Part shown: in pieces, positions 16,133 to 25,920 of the stretch
Layout of the letters: every line of letters starts with the position of its first letter
Position numbering within the stretch: position 1 is the stretch's first letter
The notes under the pieces: model-generated
What the model saw: the letters and a program-made list of their open reading frames with translations, nothing else
Databases searched by the model: none
What the model was told of the DNA's origin: nothing
From: an uncultured Prevotellaceae bacterium
Lineage (GTDB): Bacteria; Bacteroidota; Bacteroidia; Bacteroidales; Muribaculaceae
Direction: 5' to 3'
Assembly (NCBI GenBank): GCA_900318345.1
Contig: ONKD01000012.1
Span: 62,001-126,000 of the forward strand
Length of the DNA stretch: 64,000 nucleotides
Program-made: the position numbers and the translations under genes

Positions 16133-19015
16133 ATGAGACAAACTTTTAGAATTTTAACTTTGTTGCTGGCTGTTTTCTACAGCACGTCGGCTATTGCGGC
16201 AGTGGACCCCTACGAAGCGCTTGAGGTCACTCCCGCCGAGGGCGTCGTAGAGAGTCTGCAACATTTCACCATCACCTTTGCGGGCCTGCCAGTGGTGGTC
16301 AATGAGGAGGCCGTGCCCACCTTGCGGAAAGGTGGTGGAGCAACCAGTGAAGGCCACATGAGCGCCGATGAAGACGGCATCACGGTGCACGTGGATTTTG
16401 ACGAGAGTTTTACCACTTCAGGACAGTATTATCTGAATCTGCCCGAGGGCTCCCTCACGGTCAACGGCCAGCGCCTGCTGCCATTGACGCTGAGGTTCAC
16501 CATTAGCGGTACTGCCGACTCGTTTTATGAGCAAATCACCATTGATCCCGCCGAGGGCGAGGTGGAAAGCCTGCAGTTTTTCACCATCTCGTTCCCCGAG
16601 TATGTGACCGAGATCGCCTATGGCCATAAAGCCACGATAACTAACAACTCGACCAATACCACCCATGTGGCCGAGATCACCGAGGTGGGATTTACCGCCC
16701 TGGTGTACCTCGCCGATGAGATTACCGATCCTGGTGAATACACGCTCACCATCCCCGCTGGTACTGTCATCATCGAGACCCTGGGCGAGGAGGTGCATGA
16801 ACTCAATTTCAATTATACCATCCCGGGTGATATCGGCCCCACGTTCTATGACCAGATTATCATTGATCCCGCCGAGGGCGTCGTAGAGAGTCTGCAACAT
16901 TTCACCATCACCTTCCCGATGGAGATTGACTGCCTGGCCCCTGACGTCATGGGAATGTTGACCAATACCACGACGGACACGACCTATGAAGCGGCGATGG
17001 GATTCCTGGACAACAAGGTGTATGTGGACATTGCCGAGGCTGTTACCGCCCCTGGTCGATACACACTGACCATCCCTGAGGGTGCTGTCGCCATCGAGGC
17101 CCTGGGTGAGATGATGCGTGAACTCAACTTTAACTACACCATTACTGGCGGTGAGATGCCCGATTATACCATCAATCCGCCCGAGGGCGAGGTGCATCTA
17201 TTGCAGTACTTCACCATTGCCTACGGTGAGCCTGTTATAGTTGACGAGGATGCCCACTCGATATTGACCAATGATGAGACAGGCGAGTCCTTTGAGTGCA
17301 ACATGCTGGAGATTGGCGGCAATGCCGTGATTTATAAGGAATACCCCTTGAGTGTCGTGGGTTCTTACACACTCACTGTTCCTGCCTACAGCATCTCGAT
17401 CGAGTCCTCTGGACAAATCAATCCCGAAATGATCTTCCATTACACGCTCACCGAGAAAGAGACTTATGTGCCCCCAGTTATCGAGCGTCAGCCCGAGGGC
17501 GATCTGCGCTTGTATATGCGCTCTGGTGGTGTCGTCAGCGAAGTCGAAGCCGGCGAGGACCCCTATGATGAGGATCCTTATATCATCATCTATGAGGAAC
17601 AAAGTGGCGCATTGAGCCTCGTTTTTGCTCCCGATAACAAGGTTTACATCCAGCATCCCGTGTCCACATCCTACTATGACGGTTGGGTAGAAGGCACCCT
17701 GAGTGAAGATGGGAAGACGATTACCGTGCCCATGGGCCAGTATATCGCCTATGCCAGGTCACTGGAGATGGCTGTGCAGGTGGCCATGTTCACCTATAAC
17801 GACAGCTTGGGCACCTATACCTATGACGAGTCAATCGAGGAATTGACTTACACGATCAATGATGATGGCACCATCACCCAGAACGGCACCGACCAGAACC
17901 ACATCCTGGGAACGATGAACCGCGCCTTTGGCGATGTGTTCCAGTACCTGGACTATGAGTGGTTGCAGTCAGGTGACTATGCTACGATTTACATTCCCGC
18001 CGTTGAGCAGCCCCTCACGCCGCCTGCCGACTTGACAACTGATTATTACTTCATGACCACCGCCGTTAACGACGGCATGGACTGGGATGCCTATTCGACT
18101 GTCGTGGAAATGGGATTTGACGGCTCTGACGTGTGGTTAAAGGGCATCTCGCAGTACCTGCCCGATGCTTGGATCAAGGGTGTGCGCGATGGTGATGAGA
18201 TCACCTTCCACAATCCCCAGTTGCTGGGTTCCTATGAGCAGTTAATCTACTTCAAGTGTGGCGACTATAATCCCATCACTGGTGATGTGACCCCAAAGGA
18301 TATGGTATTGACCGTGAAAGATGACGAGACGTTCACCACCTTTGACTACGTCTTTATCACAGCGAGCAAGGACAATCTTGAGTTCATCAATTACTATCAG
18401 GGATTAACCATCTCGCTCAACCCTGATGTCGCTGTTAGGCCACCCGAGGGCTTTGAGCCTGTAGATTATACCTTCTCTTATAAGACCAGGTCAGGCGCCT
18501 ATGATCCCCTTATCCCTGGCGAGAGAAAGGTAAAAATCGTGACCTATCGCAACGAGGTCTATATCCAGGGTATGTGGGAATACCTGCCCAACGCTTGGGT
18601 GATGGGCAAGTTGGTCAATGGCCAGTTAGTGATGAATCTTGCCCAGTTCATGGGACTTTATAAAGAGGATTACTCAGCAACTTATCCCATCTTCTTGACC
18701 GCATTTGATAGCAGCACGGGATTGTTGGTTCCTCAAGTGACATTCACCTACAATGGTGAGGATGGCTCGTTTACCAACGCGAGTGCGCCATTGAGCATTG
18801 GCATCAACAAAACGGGCTACTTGAGCGTCCAGGACTTCTTTGATTGCGCGTTTGTGCGTGACGATTCGGGCGTTGACTCGATTATCGCCGATGATGCTTA
18901 CATCACGGGCTATTACGACCTGCAGGGTCGCCGCCTGGACGAGGCTCCTGCTGATGGTGGCATCTACATCGTCAAGTACTCTGATGGCACGACCAGGAAA
19001 GTCATGAAGCGGTAA
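16130..19015 (+). CDS. Large secreted protein with four Ig-like repeats and C-terminal sorting-like module
   Basis: This protein has 961 residues (or 960 from the second ATG, which matches the paralogue's MRQT start). A signal peptide ends near SAIAA. Four repeats with the core PAEGxVxSLQxFTIxF start at about residues 36, 138, 243 and 345. They are followed by a large unique region (about 455-905) with Tyr/Asp-rich strands such as SYYDGWVEGTLSEDGKTITV. The C-terminus (GYYDLQGRRL...GIYIVKYSDGTTRKVMKR) has the shape of a Bacteroidota C-terminal sorting module. A 47-base stretch is identical at 16232-16278 and 16868-16914, which shows recent internal duplication or conversion. Confidence 0.82.
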   Translation: MMRQTFRILTLLLAVFYSTSAIAAVDPYEALEVTPAEGVVESLQHFTITFAGLPVVVNEEAVPTLRKGGGATSEGHMSADEDGITVHVDFDESFTTSGQYYLNLPEGSLTVNGQRLLPLTLRFTISGTADSFYEQITIDPAEGEVESLQFFTISFPEYVTEIAYGHKATITNNSTNTTHVAEITEVGFTALVYLADEITDPGEYTLTIPAGTVIIETLGEEVHELNFNYTIPGDIGPTFYDQIIIDPAEGVVESLQHFTITFPMEIDCLAPDVMGMLTNTTTDTTYEAAMGFLDNKVYVDIAEAVTAPGRYTLTIPEGAVAIEALGEMMRELNFNYTITGGEMPDYTINPPEGEVHLLQYFTIAYGEPVIVDEDAHSILTNDETGESFECNMLEIGGNAVIYKEYPLSVVGSYTLTVPAYSISIESSGQINPEMIFHYTLTEKETYVPPVIERQPEGDLRLYMRSGGVVSEVEAGEDPYDEDPYIIIYEEQSGALSLVFAPDNKVYIQHPVSTSYYDGWVEGTLSEDGKTITVPMGQYIAYARSLEMAVQVAMFTYNDSLGTYTYDESIEELTYTINDDGTITQNGTDQNHILGTMNRAFGDVFQYLDYEWLQSGDYATIYIPAVEQPLTPPADLTTDYYFMTTAVNDGMDWDAYSTVVEMGFDGSDVWLKGISQYLPDAWIKGVRDGDEITFHNPQLLGSYEQLIYFKCGDYNPITGDVTPKDMVLTVKDDETFTTFDYVFITASKDNLEFINYYQGLTISLNPDVAVRPPEGFEPVDYTFSYKTRSGAYDPLIPGERKVKIVTYRNEVYIQGMWEYLPNAWVMGKLVNGQLVMNLAQFMGLYKEDYSATYPIFLTAFDSSTGLLVPQVTFTYNGEDGSFTNASAPLSIGINKTGYLSVQDFFDCAFVRDDSGVDSIIADDAYITGYYDLQGRRLDEAPADGGIYIVKYSDGTTRKVMKR

Positions 19016-19042
19016 ACCCCGTTCAACTGATTACAATCAATG

Positions 19043-19080
19043 AGCATCCTGTCAAGAATCTTGGCGGGATGCTTTGGTTT
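19043..19080 (+). terminator. Strong intrinsic terminator
   Basis: AGCATCCTGTCAAG and CTTGGCGGGATGCT form a 14-base stem (G-T wobbles only) with a 3-base loop, followed by TTGGTTT. It lies between the convergent Ig-repeat gene and mfd. Confidence 0.75.
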
Positions 19081-19093
19081 GTGCGTTAGGGTG

Positions 19094-22000
19094 TTACATG
19101 CTCTCGAGGTGTGTGATGGTGCGCAGGATGCCCAGTGCGTCGCTCACCGAGCCTATGCCTCCCACGATGACGCTGCGGCGGTTGTTCTTCTGGCTCAGGT
19201 TGCACCGCTTGGGGTTGGTATAGACATAGTTCAGGATGCGCCCAAAGGCGGGTGACTGGTAATAGGCCTTGTTTTCCTCGCCCACCAGGAACAGGTGCAT
19301 GCGCCCCTGGCGGATGACCAGTTTCTCTATACCCAAGCGGCGCGCAGTGCGTCGCAGGGGCACGATGCGGATGAGTTCGCTTGCCATCTCGGGAATCTTG
19401 CCGAAGCGGTCCACCATGCGCTCCTCGAAGGCCTCGACCTGGTCATCGGTCTCCATGTTGTCGAGTTCGCGGTAGAGCGTGATGCGCTCATTCTCCTGAG
19501 GAACATAGGTGGCGGGGAACATCAGTTCCAGGTCGGTGTCCACCACACAGTCGGTGACAAACTCGGTACCACCGTCAAGTCCGTCTTCCCCGTCCTCTCC
19601 ATTCCCCGTTGTTGCGAATAATGACGCAAACTCCTCGGTACGCAACTCGGTGACGGCCTCTTTCAAGACGCGCTGATAGGTCTCGTAGCCCAGGTCGGCG
19701 ATGAAGCCGCTCTGCTCGGCGCCCAGCAGGTTGCCCGCACCGCGAATGTCGAGGTCCTGCATGGCGATTTGGATGCCGGAGCCAAGGTCGCTGAAACTCT
19801 CGATGGCCTGCAAGCGGCGGCGCGCGTCGGTGCTCAGGGGCTTGCCTGGCGGTACCAGCAGGTAGCAGAAGGCCTTGCGGCTGCTGCGACCCACGCGTCC
19901 GCGCAACTGGTGCAGGTCGCTCAGTCCGTAGCGGTCCGCATTATTGATGATGATGGTGTTAACGTTGGGCATGTCGATACCATTCTCAATGATGGTGGTC
20001 GCCAGCAGCACGTCATAGTCGTGGTTGCCAAAGTCGATGATGGTTTGTTCCAGCCGCTCGGGCGCCATCTGGCCGTGACCCACAGCCACGCGGGCATCGG
20101 GCACTACGCGGTGAATCATGTTCTCGAGGGTTTCGAGCTGCTCGATGCGGTGGTTGACGAAGAACACCTGCCCGTTGCGTGATAGTTCAAAGTTGATGGC
20201 CTCGGCGACAATGTCGTCGTTGAGCGTGCCCACGGTCGTGAGGATGGGATAGCGGTTGGCTGGCGGTGTGGTCAGGGTGCTCAGGTCGCGCGCGCCCATG
20301 AGCGAGAACTGCAGCGTTCGAGGAATGGGCGTGGCACTCATCGTGAGCGTGTCCACGTTGAGTTTCATCTGCTTGAGTTTGTCCTTGACGGCGACACCGA
20401 ACTTCTGCTCCTCGTCAACGACAAGCAGGCCCAGGTCCTTGAACTGCACCGTCTTCCCGATGAGCTTGTGGGTGCCGATGAGGATATCGATTTTGCCCTC
20501 CTTGAGGTCGGCGAGCAACTGCTTCACTTCCTTAGGCTTGCGGGCGCGGCTCAGGTAATCGACGCGCACGGGAAAATCCTTCAAGCGCTCGCTGAAGGTG
20601 CGCCAGTGCTGGAAGGCCAGCACCGTCGTTGGCACGAGCACGGCGGTCTGCTTGCCGTCGGTCGCGGCCTTGAAGGCGGCGCGCACGGCAATCTCGGTCT
20701 TGCCAAAGCCCACATCGCCGCAAATCAGGCGGTCCATGGGTTTGTCGCTCTCCATGTCGGCCTTGACGGCCTGGGTGGCCGTGAGCTGGTCGGGCGTGTC
20801 CTCATAGATGAACGAGGCTTCCAACTCCTGCTGCAGGTAGCCGTCAGGGGTATAGGCGAAGCCTTTCTGCTCGCGGCGGGCGGCATACAGGCGGATGAGT
20901 TCGCGGGCGATGTCCTTGAGGCGGCTCTTGGTGCGCGCCTTCATTTTAGCCCAAGCGTTGGAGCCCAGGCGGTTCAGGCGAGGTGACTCGCCCTCCTTGC
21001 TGCGGTATTTCGAGAGTTTGTGCAGCGAGTGGATCGAGACATAGGCCTCGTCGCCGTTTAGGTAGGTGAGTTTGATCATCTCCTGGGGTGTGCCGTTGAT
21101 GCTGGTGCGCAACAGGCCGCCGAACTTGCCTACACCCAGGTCCTCGTGGACGATATAATCCCCTTTCTCGATTTGGTTGAGTTCCTTGAGCGAGAGCGCC
21201 AGTTTGCCCGAACGGGCGCGTTCGCTCTTGAGGTTGTACTTGTGAAAGCGGTCAAATATCTGATGGTCGGTGAACACACACACCTTGAGGTCGTCATCGA
21301 CAAAGCCCTCGTGCAGCGTGCGCAGCACGGGCTCAAAGGTGATGTCGTCGCCGCGGTCGTCAAAGATGTTGCGCAGGCGCTCAATCTGCTTGGCACTGTC
21401 GCTCAGGATGAACAGGCGGTAGCCGCGGGCGAGGAAGTCGCTGAACGATTGCCCGATGAGGTCAAAGTTCTTGTGGTAGATGCCTTGTGGCTTGAGTTGC
21501 AGCGACAGGTGCTTCACGCCGCACTCGGGCATTGCCTCGCCCTCGGTGAAGTCGATGCGCCGCAACTGGTCCAGGCGATTGATGAACAGGTCGGCGTCCA
21601 CCACCTTGCCAGTCGCTTGGGTGTCGCCCTCGTCGGCGATGAGTGCGCTCACCGACATGCCCTCGGCAGCAATCTCGCGGATGCGTGAAGTGAGCCACTG
21701 GTGGCTGTGGCACAGCACGATGGCGTCGTCGCCCACATAGTCGAGCAGCGACACATTGTCCTCCCTGCCGCCACCACTGGGAGTGCTGTTGAGGATGCTC
21801 ACCTGCTCCAGGCGCTGCTCGCTGAGCTGCGTCTCGACGTTAAAAGTGCGTATGCTGTCGATGTCATCGCCCCAGAAGTCGATGCGGTAGGGCAACTCGT
21901 TGCTGTAGGAGAACACGTCGAGGATTGAGCCGCGCACGCTGTATTGGCCTGGCTCGTACACATAGTCGGTCGCCTTGAAGCCCAGTTCGCGCAGCCGCGA

Positions 22001-22465
22001 CGTGGTCTCGCTCAGGTCGGCAGTGCCGCCCGTTTTCAGGTGGATGGTGCTCGCCTGCACGTCCTCGCGGCGACGCACACGCTCGGCAAGCGCCTCGGGG
22101 TAGGTGACCACCCAGCGCACCTCCGCGTCCTCAAACCAGCGGTTCAGCACCTCGGTGCGCAGGATCTCGTTGGGAGCATCCACCTGGCCATACTTGATGT
22201 CGCGCTTATAACCCGAGGGGAAGATCAGCACCTGTTTGTCTCCTGCCAGCTGGCACAGGTCATTGTACATGTAGCCCGCCTCATCAAGGTCGTTCATGAC
22301 GATCAGGTAAGGGCACCCTTGTCGAGGCAACCCGGCAAACAGCATTGCCGCGCTGGACCCCGCCAGCCCGTCAATCACGGCATTACCACTCGCAGCCAGC
22401 AGCTTCTTTAACGCCGCCGTCCGCCCCTTGCCATTGACCAACTCACATAAATCTTTAATTTCCAT
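19094..22465 (-). CDS. mfd: Transcription-repair coupling factor
   Basis: This 1123-residue protein has the full Mfd order: an N-terminal UvrB-like region (about 1-330), the RNA-polymerase-interaction domain around YIVHEDLGVGKFGGLLR (about 430-500), and a RecG-like translocase. The translocase shows Walker A CGDVGFGKTEIA (about 585), DEEQKFG (about 687), TMSATPIPRTLQ and the second-lobe motif LLATTIIENGIDMPNVNT. The C-terminal TRCF domain spans about 985-1080. Mfd removes stalled RNA polymerase and recruits UvrA. The length fits the family. It stands alone, about 90 bases downstream of the S41 protease start region. Confidence 0.97.
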   Translation of the reverse strand: MEIKDLCELVNGKGRTAALKKLLAASGNAVIDGLAGSSAAMLFAGLPRQGCPYLIVMNDLDEAGYMYNDLCQLAGDKQVLIFPSGYKRDIKYGQVDAPNEILRTEVLNRWFEDAEVRWVVTYPEALAERVRRREDVQASTIHLKTGGTADLSETTSRLRELGFKATDYVYEPGQYSVRGSILDVFSYSNELPYRIDFWGDDIDSIRTFNVETQLSEQRLEQVSILNSTPSGGGREDNVSLLDYVGDDAIVLCHSHQWLTSRIREIAAEGMSVSALIADEGDTQATGKVVDADLFINRLDQLRRIDFTEGEAMPECGVKHLSLQLKPQGIYHKNFDLIGQSFSDFLARGYRLFILSDSAKQIERLRNIFDDRGDDITFEPVLRTLHEGFVDDDLKVCVFTDHQIFDRFHKYNLKSERARSGKLALSLKELNQIEKGDYIVHEDLGVGKFGGLLRTSINGTPQEMIKLTYLNGDEAYVSIHSLHKLSKYRSKEGESPRLNRLGSNAWAKMKARTKSRLKDIARELIRLYAARREQKGFAYTPDGYLQQELEASFIYEDTPDQLTATQAVKADMESDKPMDRLICGDVGFGKTEIAVRAAFKAATDGKQTAVLVPTTVLAFQHWRTFSERLKDFPVRVDYLSRARKPKEVKQLLADLKEGKIDILIGTHKLIGKTVQFKDLGLLVVDEEQKFGVAVKDKLKQMKLNVDTLTMSATPIPRTLQFSLMGARDLSTLTTPPANRYPILTTVGTLNDDIVAEAINFELSRNGQVFFVNHRIEQLETLENMIHRVVPDARVAVGHGQMAPERLEQTIIDFGNHDYDVLLATTIIENGIDMPNVNTIIINNADRYGLSDLHQLRGRVGRSSRKAFCYLLVPPGKPLSTDARRRLQAIESFSDLGSGIQIAMQDLDIRGAGNLLGAEQSGFIADLGYETYQRVLKEAVTELRTEEFASLFATTGNGEDGEDGLDGGTEFVTDCVVDTDLELMFPATYVPQENERITLYRELDNMETDDQVEAFEERMVDRFGKIPEMASELIRIVPLRRTARRLGIEKLVIRQGRMHLFLVGEENKAYYQSPAFGRILNYVYTNPKRCNLSQKNNRRSVIVGGIGSVSDALGILRTITHLESM

Positions 22466-22555
22466 AGTGGTAATCAGATACTTTCTTAATGACCTCCCGC
22501 AAATGGGTCGCTGGGACTAATCGGTCATATGGAGATTATTGGGAGTTGGTGGATC

Positions 22556-24274
22556 TTAGCGTTTTTTCTTGGATTTCTTGCCAGTGATGTTGAGGATGCG
22601 GTTGTACTCGCCGGGCTTGTTGAACATCTCCTGGGCCTTGTCGAGGCACTCGTCATTCTTGATGGCGTTCTGGACCTGGCCACGCTGATAGTACAGGCGG
22701 TCCATGATCTCCTGTGAGAGCAGGGTGGAGATATCCCGGCGGTGCAGGTCGAGGTCGTGGTCAAGGTCGTGCTTGAGCATCTGCTCCAGGCGGTCAAACT
22801 GGGCGGCTGTGGAGTCGTTCATGTAGCCCTCGGTGGTCGCGGTCTTGCGCAGGGTGGCGAGCTGCTGTTCACACACCTTGTCATACTCAAACTTGGCAGG
22901 GTCGATAAATGCCTTGAACTCGTTGAATATCTCGTCGGTGATCTCAAAGTCGGCTGGATTGGGAATCTCGTCGCGGTGTTGTGCGACGTACTTTGTGGCG
23001 AAGTCAAAGTCCCACTGGTCGCGCATGATGTTATAGACAATGCGCTTCAACTCGCGCGGCTCGATCTTGATGTCGGGGGTGATGCCACCGCCGCCACGCA
23101 CCTCGCGTCCGTGGGCGGTGTGGAAAATCTGAGCGATGCTGTCGGCTGCGCTGGTCTTCTTGTAAGAGCCGTCGGCGTTGCGGTTGCCGTAGTCCACCTC
23201 CTGGATGAGTCGCCCGCTGGGGATGTAGTATTTGGCGATGGTGACCTTGAGCATGCCGTCATAGGGCAGGGTGCGTGTGGACTGCACCAGTCCCTTGCCA
23301 AAGGAGCGGCTGCCGATGATGACCGCGCGGTCCAGGTCCTGGAGGGCGCCCGCAGTGATCTCGCTGGCACTGGCCGAGCCGCCGTCGATGAGCACGGCCA
23401 GCGGGATGCTGGTGTCAACAGGATCGGTAGTGGTCTTGTAAGTGCGCTCGCTGGACTTGTCGCGACCGCGCATGACGAGCACTTGTGTGCCCTTGGGCAC
23501 AAAGCAGCCCACGATCTGGATAGCACCCTCGACGATGCCGCCGCCATTGCTGCGCAGGTCGAGCACGATATTCTTCACGCGCGGGTCTTTTTTCAACTCG
23601 ATGAGGGCGTCGCGCACCTGCTGTGCCGACTTCTCGTTAAAGGTGCTCAGGCCGATGTAGCCGATGTTGTCACGCGTCACGCCATAATAGGGCACGGGGT
23701 TGACGCTGATGGTCTCGCGGGTGAGGTTAAAGGTCTTGACGCTGTCCTCCTCCCAGGGGCGCACGACCTGCACGGTCAAGCGCGTGTTAGCCTGGCCCTT
23801 GAGTCGCTTGCTCACCTGGTCGCTCGTCCAACCCGTGGTGCTGTCGTTGTCGATCATGATGATGCGGTCGCCGGTGCGGATGCCTGCCCGTGCCGCCGGG
23901 CTGCCCTCATAGGGGCCGCTGATGTACACACCCTTGACACCGTTCACCGTGCGCTCCATGATGTAGCTGCCGATGCCGCCATACTCGCCGGTGCTGATGG
24001 TCATGAAGTCATCGGCTTCCTTGGCGGGAATGTACTCGGTATAGGGGTCGATGTCATCGAGCATTGCGTTGATGGCGTTCTCGATAGTCTTTTGGGCATT
24101 GATGGTGTCAACATAGAACGTGTTCAATTCCTTGTACAGCGAGTTGAAGATGTCCAGACTGCGTGCCACGGCTGCATCATCGTTAACCGCCTTGTCGTCG
24201 TCGGCAAGCGCTGCGGGGGCAGCCAGGCACAGTGCCGCGCAAGCCCAAGCGAAATATTTAAGCGTCTTTTTCAT
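22556..24274 (-). CDS. S41 family C-terminal processing peptidase
   Basis: This protein has 572 residues from MKKTLKYFAWACAALCLA, which gives a proper signal peptide; the longer frame from 24409 would place it after 45 non-homologous residues. A PDZ domain lies at about 95-175 (GGIGSYIMERTVNGVKGVYI, AGIRTGDRIIMID). The tail-specific protease core follows: LDLRSNGGG, the nucleophile region GGSASASEITAGALQD with Ser, and the Lys in GSRSFGKGLVQ. The C-terminal 150 residues are helical and charged and end in KKSKKKR. CtpA-like enzymes cut proteins in the periplasm. Confidence 0.93.
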   Translation of the reverse strand: MKKTLKYFAWACAALCLAAPAALADDDKAVNDDAAVARSLDIFNSLYKELNTFYVDTINAQKTIENAINAMLDDIDPYTEYIPAKEADDFMTISTGEYGGIGSYIMERTVNGVKGVYISGPYEGSPAARAGIRTGDRIIMIDNDSTTGWTSDQVSKRLKGQANTRLTVQVVRPWEEDSVKTFNLTRETISVNPVPYYGVTRDNIGYIGLSTFNEKSAQQVRDALIELKKDPRVKNIVLDLRSNGGGIVEGAIQIVGCFVPKGTQVLVMRGRDKSSERTYKTTTDPVDTSIPLAVLIDGGSASASEITAGALQDLDRAVIIGSRSFGKGLVQSTRTLPYDGMLKVTIAKYYIPSGRLIQEVDYGNRNADGSYKKTSAADSIAQIFHTAHGREVRGGGGITPDIKIEPRELKRIVYNIMRDQWDFDFATKYVAQHRDEIPNPADFEITDEIFNEFKAFIDPAKFEYDKVCEQQLATLRKTATTEGYMNDSTAAQFDRLEQMLKHDLDHDLDLHRRDISTLLSQEIMDRLYYQRGQVQNAIKNDECLDKAQEMFNKPGEYNRILNITGKKSKKKR

Positions 24275-24386
24275 TACAATAGTTATATTTGGCTGCGAAA
24301 ATACTACTATTCCACGAAATTGAGCATTTTTAGGGCGATAAAAAACCGCAAATGAACGAAATTTTTCAAGTTTTTTCATTTTTTTA

Positions 24387-24417
24387 TTGCACAGTTCAAA
24401 TATTGGCACTAACTTTG
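24387..24417 (+). promoter_or_regulatory. Promoter of the tRNA-Asn pair
   Basis: TTG (24387-24389), 20 bases, then TAACTTTG (24410-24417), about 42 bases upstream of the first tRNA. It matches the Bacteroidota -33/-7 pattern. Confidence 0.65.
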
Positions 24418-24459
24418 CACCGCATTTTTCGGCAGGGTTTGCCGCAACGATGCATTCAA

Positions 24460-24533
24460 GCTTCTTTAGCTCAGTTGGTTAGAGCATCTGACTGTTAATC
24501 AGGGGGTCCTTGGTTCAAGTCCAAGAAGAAGCG
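24460..24533 (+). tRNA. tRNA-Asn (GTT), copy 1
   Basis: This 74-nt cloverleaf has acceptor GCTTCTT/AAGAAGC, D-arm GCTC...GAGC, an anticodon loop CTGTTAA with anticodon GTT, and T-arm CTTGG-TTCAAGT-CCAAG. No CCA is encoded. It is identical to the copy 99 bases downstream. Confidence 0.97.
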
Positions 24534-24558
24534 CGAAGTAACATAATGGATAAGTGAA

Positions 24559-24632
24559 GCTTCTTTAGCTCAGTTGGTTAGAGCATCTGACTGTTAATCA
24601 GGGGGTCCTTGGTTCAAGTCCAAGAAGAAGCG
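24559..24632 (+). tRNA. tRNA-Asn (GTT), copy 2
   Basis: An exact repeat of the tRNA at 24460-24533, separated by a 25-base spacer. Both are likely cut from one transcript that ends at the terminator 24637-24666. Confidence 0.97.
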
Positions 24633-24636
24633 CCAG

Positions 24637-24666
24637 AAACGAGACTGCGTGAGCAGCCTCGTTTTT
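24637..24666 (+). terminator. Terminator of the tRNA-Asn operon
   Basis: AAACGAG/CTCGTTT plus an inner CTGC-GTGA-GCAG stem, then TTGGTTT. It begins 4 bases after the second tRNA-Asn. Confidence 0.8.
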
Positions 24667-24795
24667 GGTTTCAATAAGGTGGCCCAAGTGGGGGAGGGGT
24701 GTGGCCGTTGCCCAGTCGATACTGGCCAGCGGCAGGGTTGATAACGTGATGATAAAAAGCAGCAATGACCGAGCACTTAATCAAGGAAATTGCAG

Positions 24796-24803
24796 TACCT
24801 TTG
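24796..24803 (+). promoter_or_regulatory. recF -7 element next to the start codon
   Basis: TACCTTTG ends 4 bases before the ATG at 24808. With transcription starting about 5 bases after this motif, the mRNA would begin at or next to the start codon, so recF may be leaderless. No clear -33 element is seen. Confidence 0.5.
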
Positions 24804-24807
24804 CAGC

Positions 24808-25920
24808 ATGACACTGAATACCGCCACTATCGTCAACTACAAGAACATCGCCGAGGCCCGGCTGGAGTTCTCGCCCAAGCTGAATTGCCTGATAGGCAAT
24901 AACGGACAGGGCAAGACCAATGTGCTCGATGCGATCTATTACCTGAGCATGTGCCGCAGTTATGCCTCGACGGGCGACAACAGCGCGGTCATCCGCCATG
25001 GCGAGCCTTACATGATGCTGCAAGGCAGCTACACCCGCCAGGACACGCCGCTGGAGATCAGTGTGGCCCTGCAGCGTGGCAAGCGCAAGGTCGTGCGCCG
25101 TGACGGCAAGGAATACCAGCGGCTGAGTCAGCACGTCGGGCTGTTGCCCGTGGTGATGGTGTCGCCCATGGACTGGGACTTGGTGCGTGGCAGTGGCGAG
25201 GAGCGCCGCCGCTTCATGGACCTGATTATCTCGCAGAACGACAGCGAGTATCTCGAGGCGCTCATCCGCTACAACAAGGCTGTCGAGCAGCGCAACGCCA
25301 TGATCAAGAAGGAGATGCGTGATGCCTTGCTCTATGAGACCGTCGAGGCCGAGATGTCGCGGCATGCCGCATTGCTGCACCAGCGTCGCTGTCAGTGGGT
25401 TGAGCAGTTCCTGCCCATCTTCATGCACTATTATAACACAGTGGCCGGTGAGGGCGAGACCGTGAGGCTCGAGTACAAGAGCCACTTGAACGAGGGCACG
25501 ATGCAGGAGCACCTGGCGGCCACGCGTGAGCGCGACATGATCTTGGGCTATACTACGCGAGGTGTGCATCGCGACGACTTGGAGCTGCTACTCAACGATT
25601 ATCCTATGCGTCGCACGGGCAGCCAGGGACAGTGCAAGACTTACACCATCGCCCTGAGGTTTGCCCAGTTTGACTTCCTCAAGGCGAACAATCCCGCTGT
25701 GCCCACGCTGCTGCTCGATGACATCTTTGACAAGCTTGACGCGAGCCGTGTGGAGCGCATCATCGATGTGGTGTCGAGTGACCGGTTCGGTCAGATTTTC
25801 ATTACCGACACCAATAGTACCCACCTTGACGAGATCGTTGCCCGCCAGGGCGGCGGACATTGCCTGATGCACGTCGAGAATGGTGCGATCACCGCCATGA
25901 AAGGAGGTGGGGCAGCATGA
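24808..25920 (+). CDS. recF: DNA replication and repair protein RecF
   Basis: This protein has 370 residues from MTLNTATIVNYKN; an upstream ATG at 24790 would add six residues that overlap the -7 promoter element. Walker A GNNGQGKT is at about 30-37, the SMC/ABC signature region GSQGQCKTYTIALRFAQ at about 270, and Walker B with D-loop TLLLDDIFDKLD at about 297-308. RecF loads RecA at single-strand gaps together with RecO (encoded at 44258) and RecR. The stop overlaps the start of the DUF721 gene by 4 bases (ATGA), so the two are coupled. Confidence 0.95.
   Translation: MTLNTATIVNYKNIAEARLEFSPKLNCLIGNNGQGKTNVLDAIYYLSMCRSYASTGDNSAVIRHGEPYMMLQGSYTRQDTPLEISVALQRGKRKVVRRDGKEYQRLSQHVGLLPVVMVSPMDWDLVRGSGEERRRFMDLIISQNDSEYLEALIRYNKAVEQRNAMIKKEMRDALLYETVEAEMSRHAALLHQRRCQWVEQFLPIFMHYYNTVAGEGETVRLEYKSHLNEGTMQEHLAATRERDMILGYTTRGVHRDDLELLLNDYPMRRTGSQGQCKTYTIALRFAQFDFLKANNPAVPTLLLDDIFDKLDASRVERIIDVVSSDRFGQIFITDTNSTHLDEIVARQGGGHCLMHVENGAITAMKGGGAA

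Noticed and set aside
22742..24355. 537-codon plus-strand frame opposite the S41 protease gene
   Set aside because: It overlaps a well-supported protease on the other strand and has no recognisable motif.
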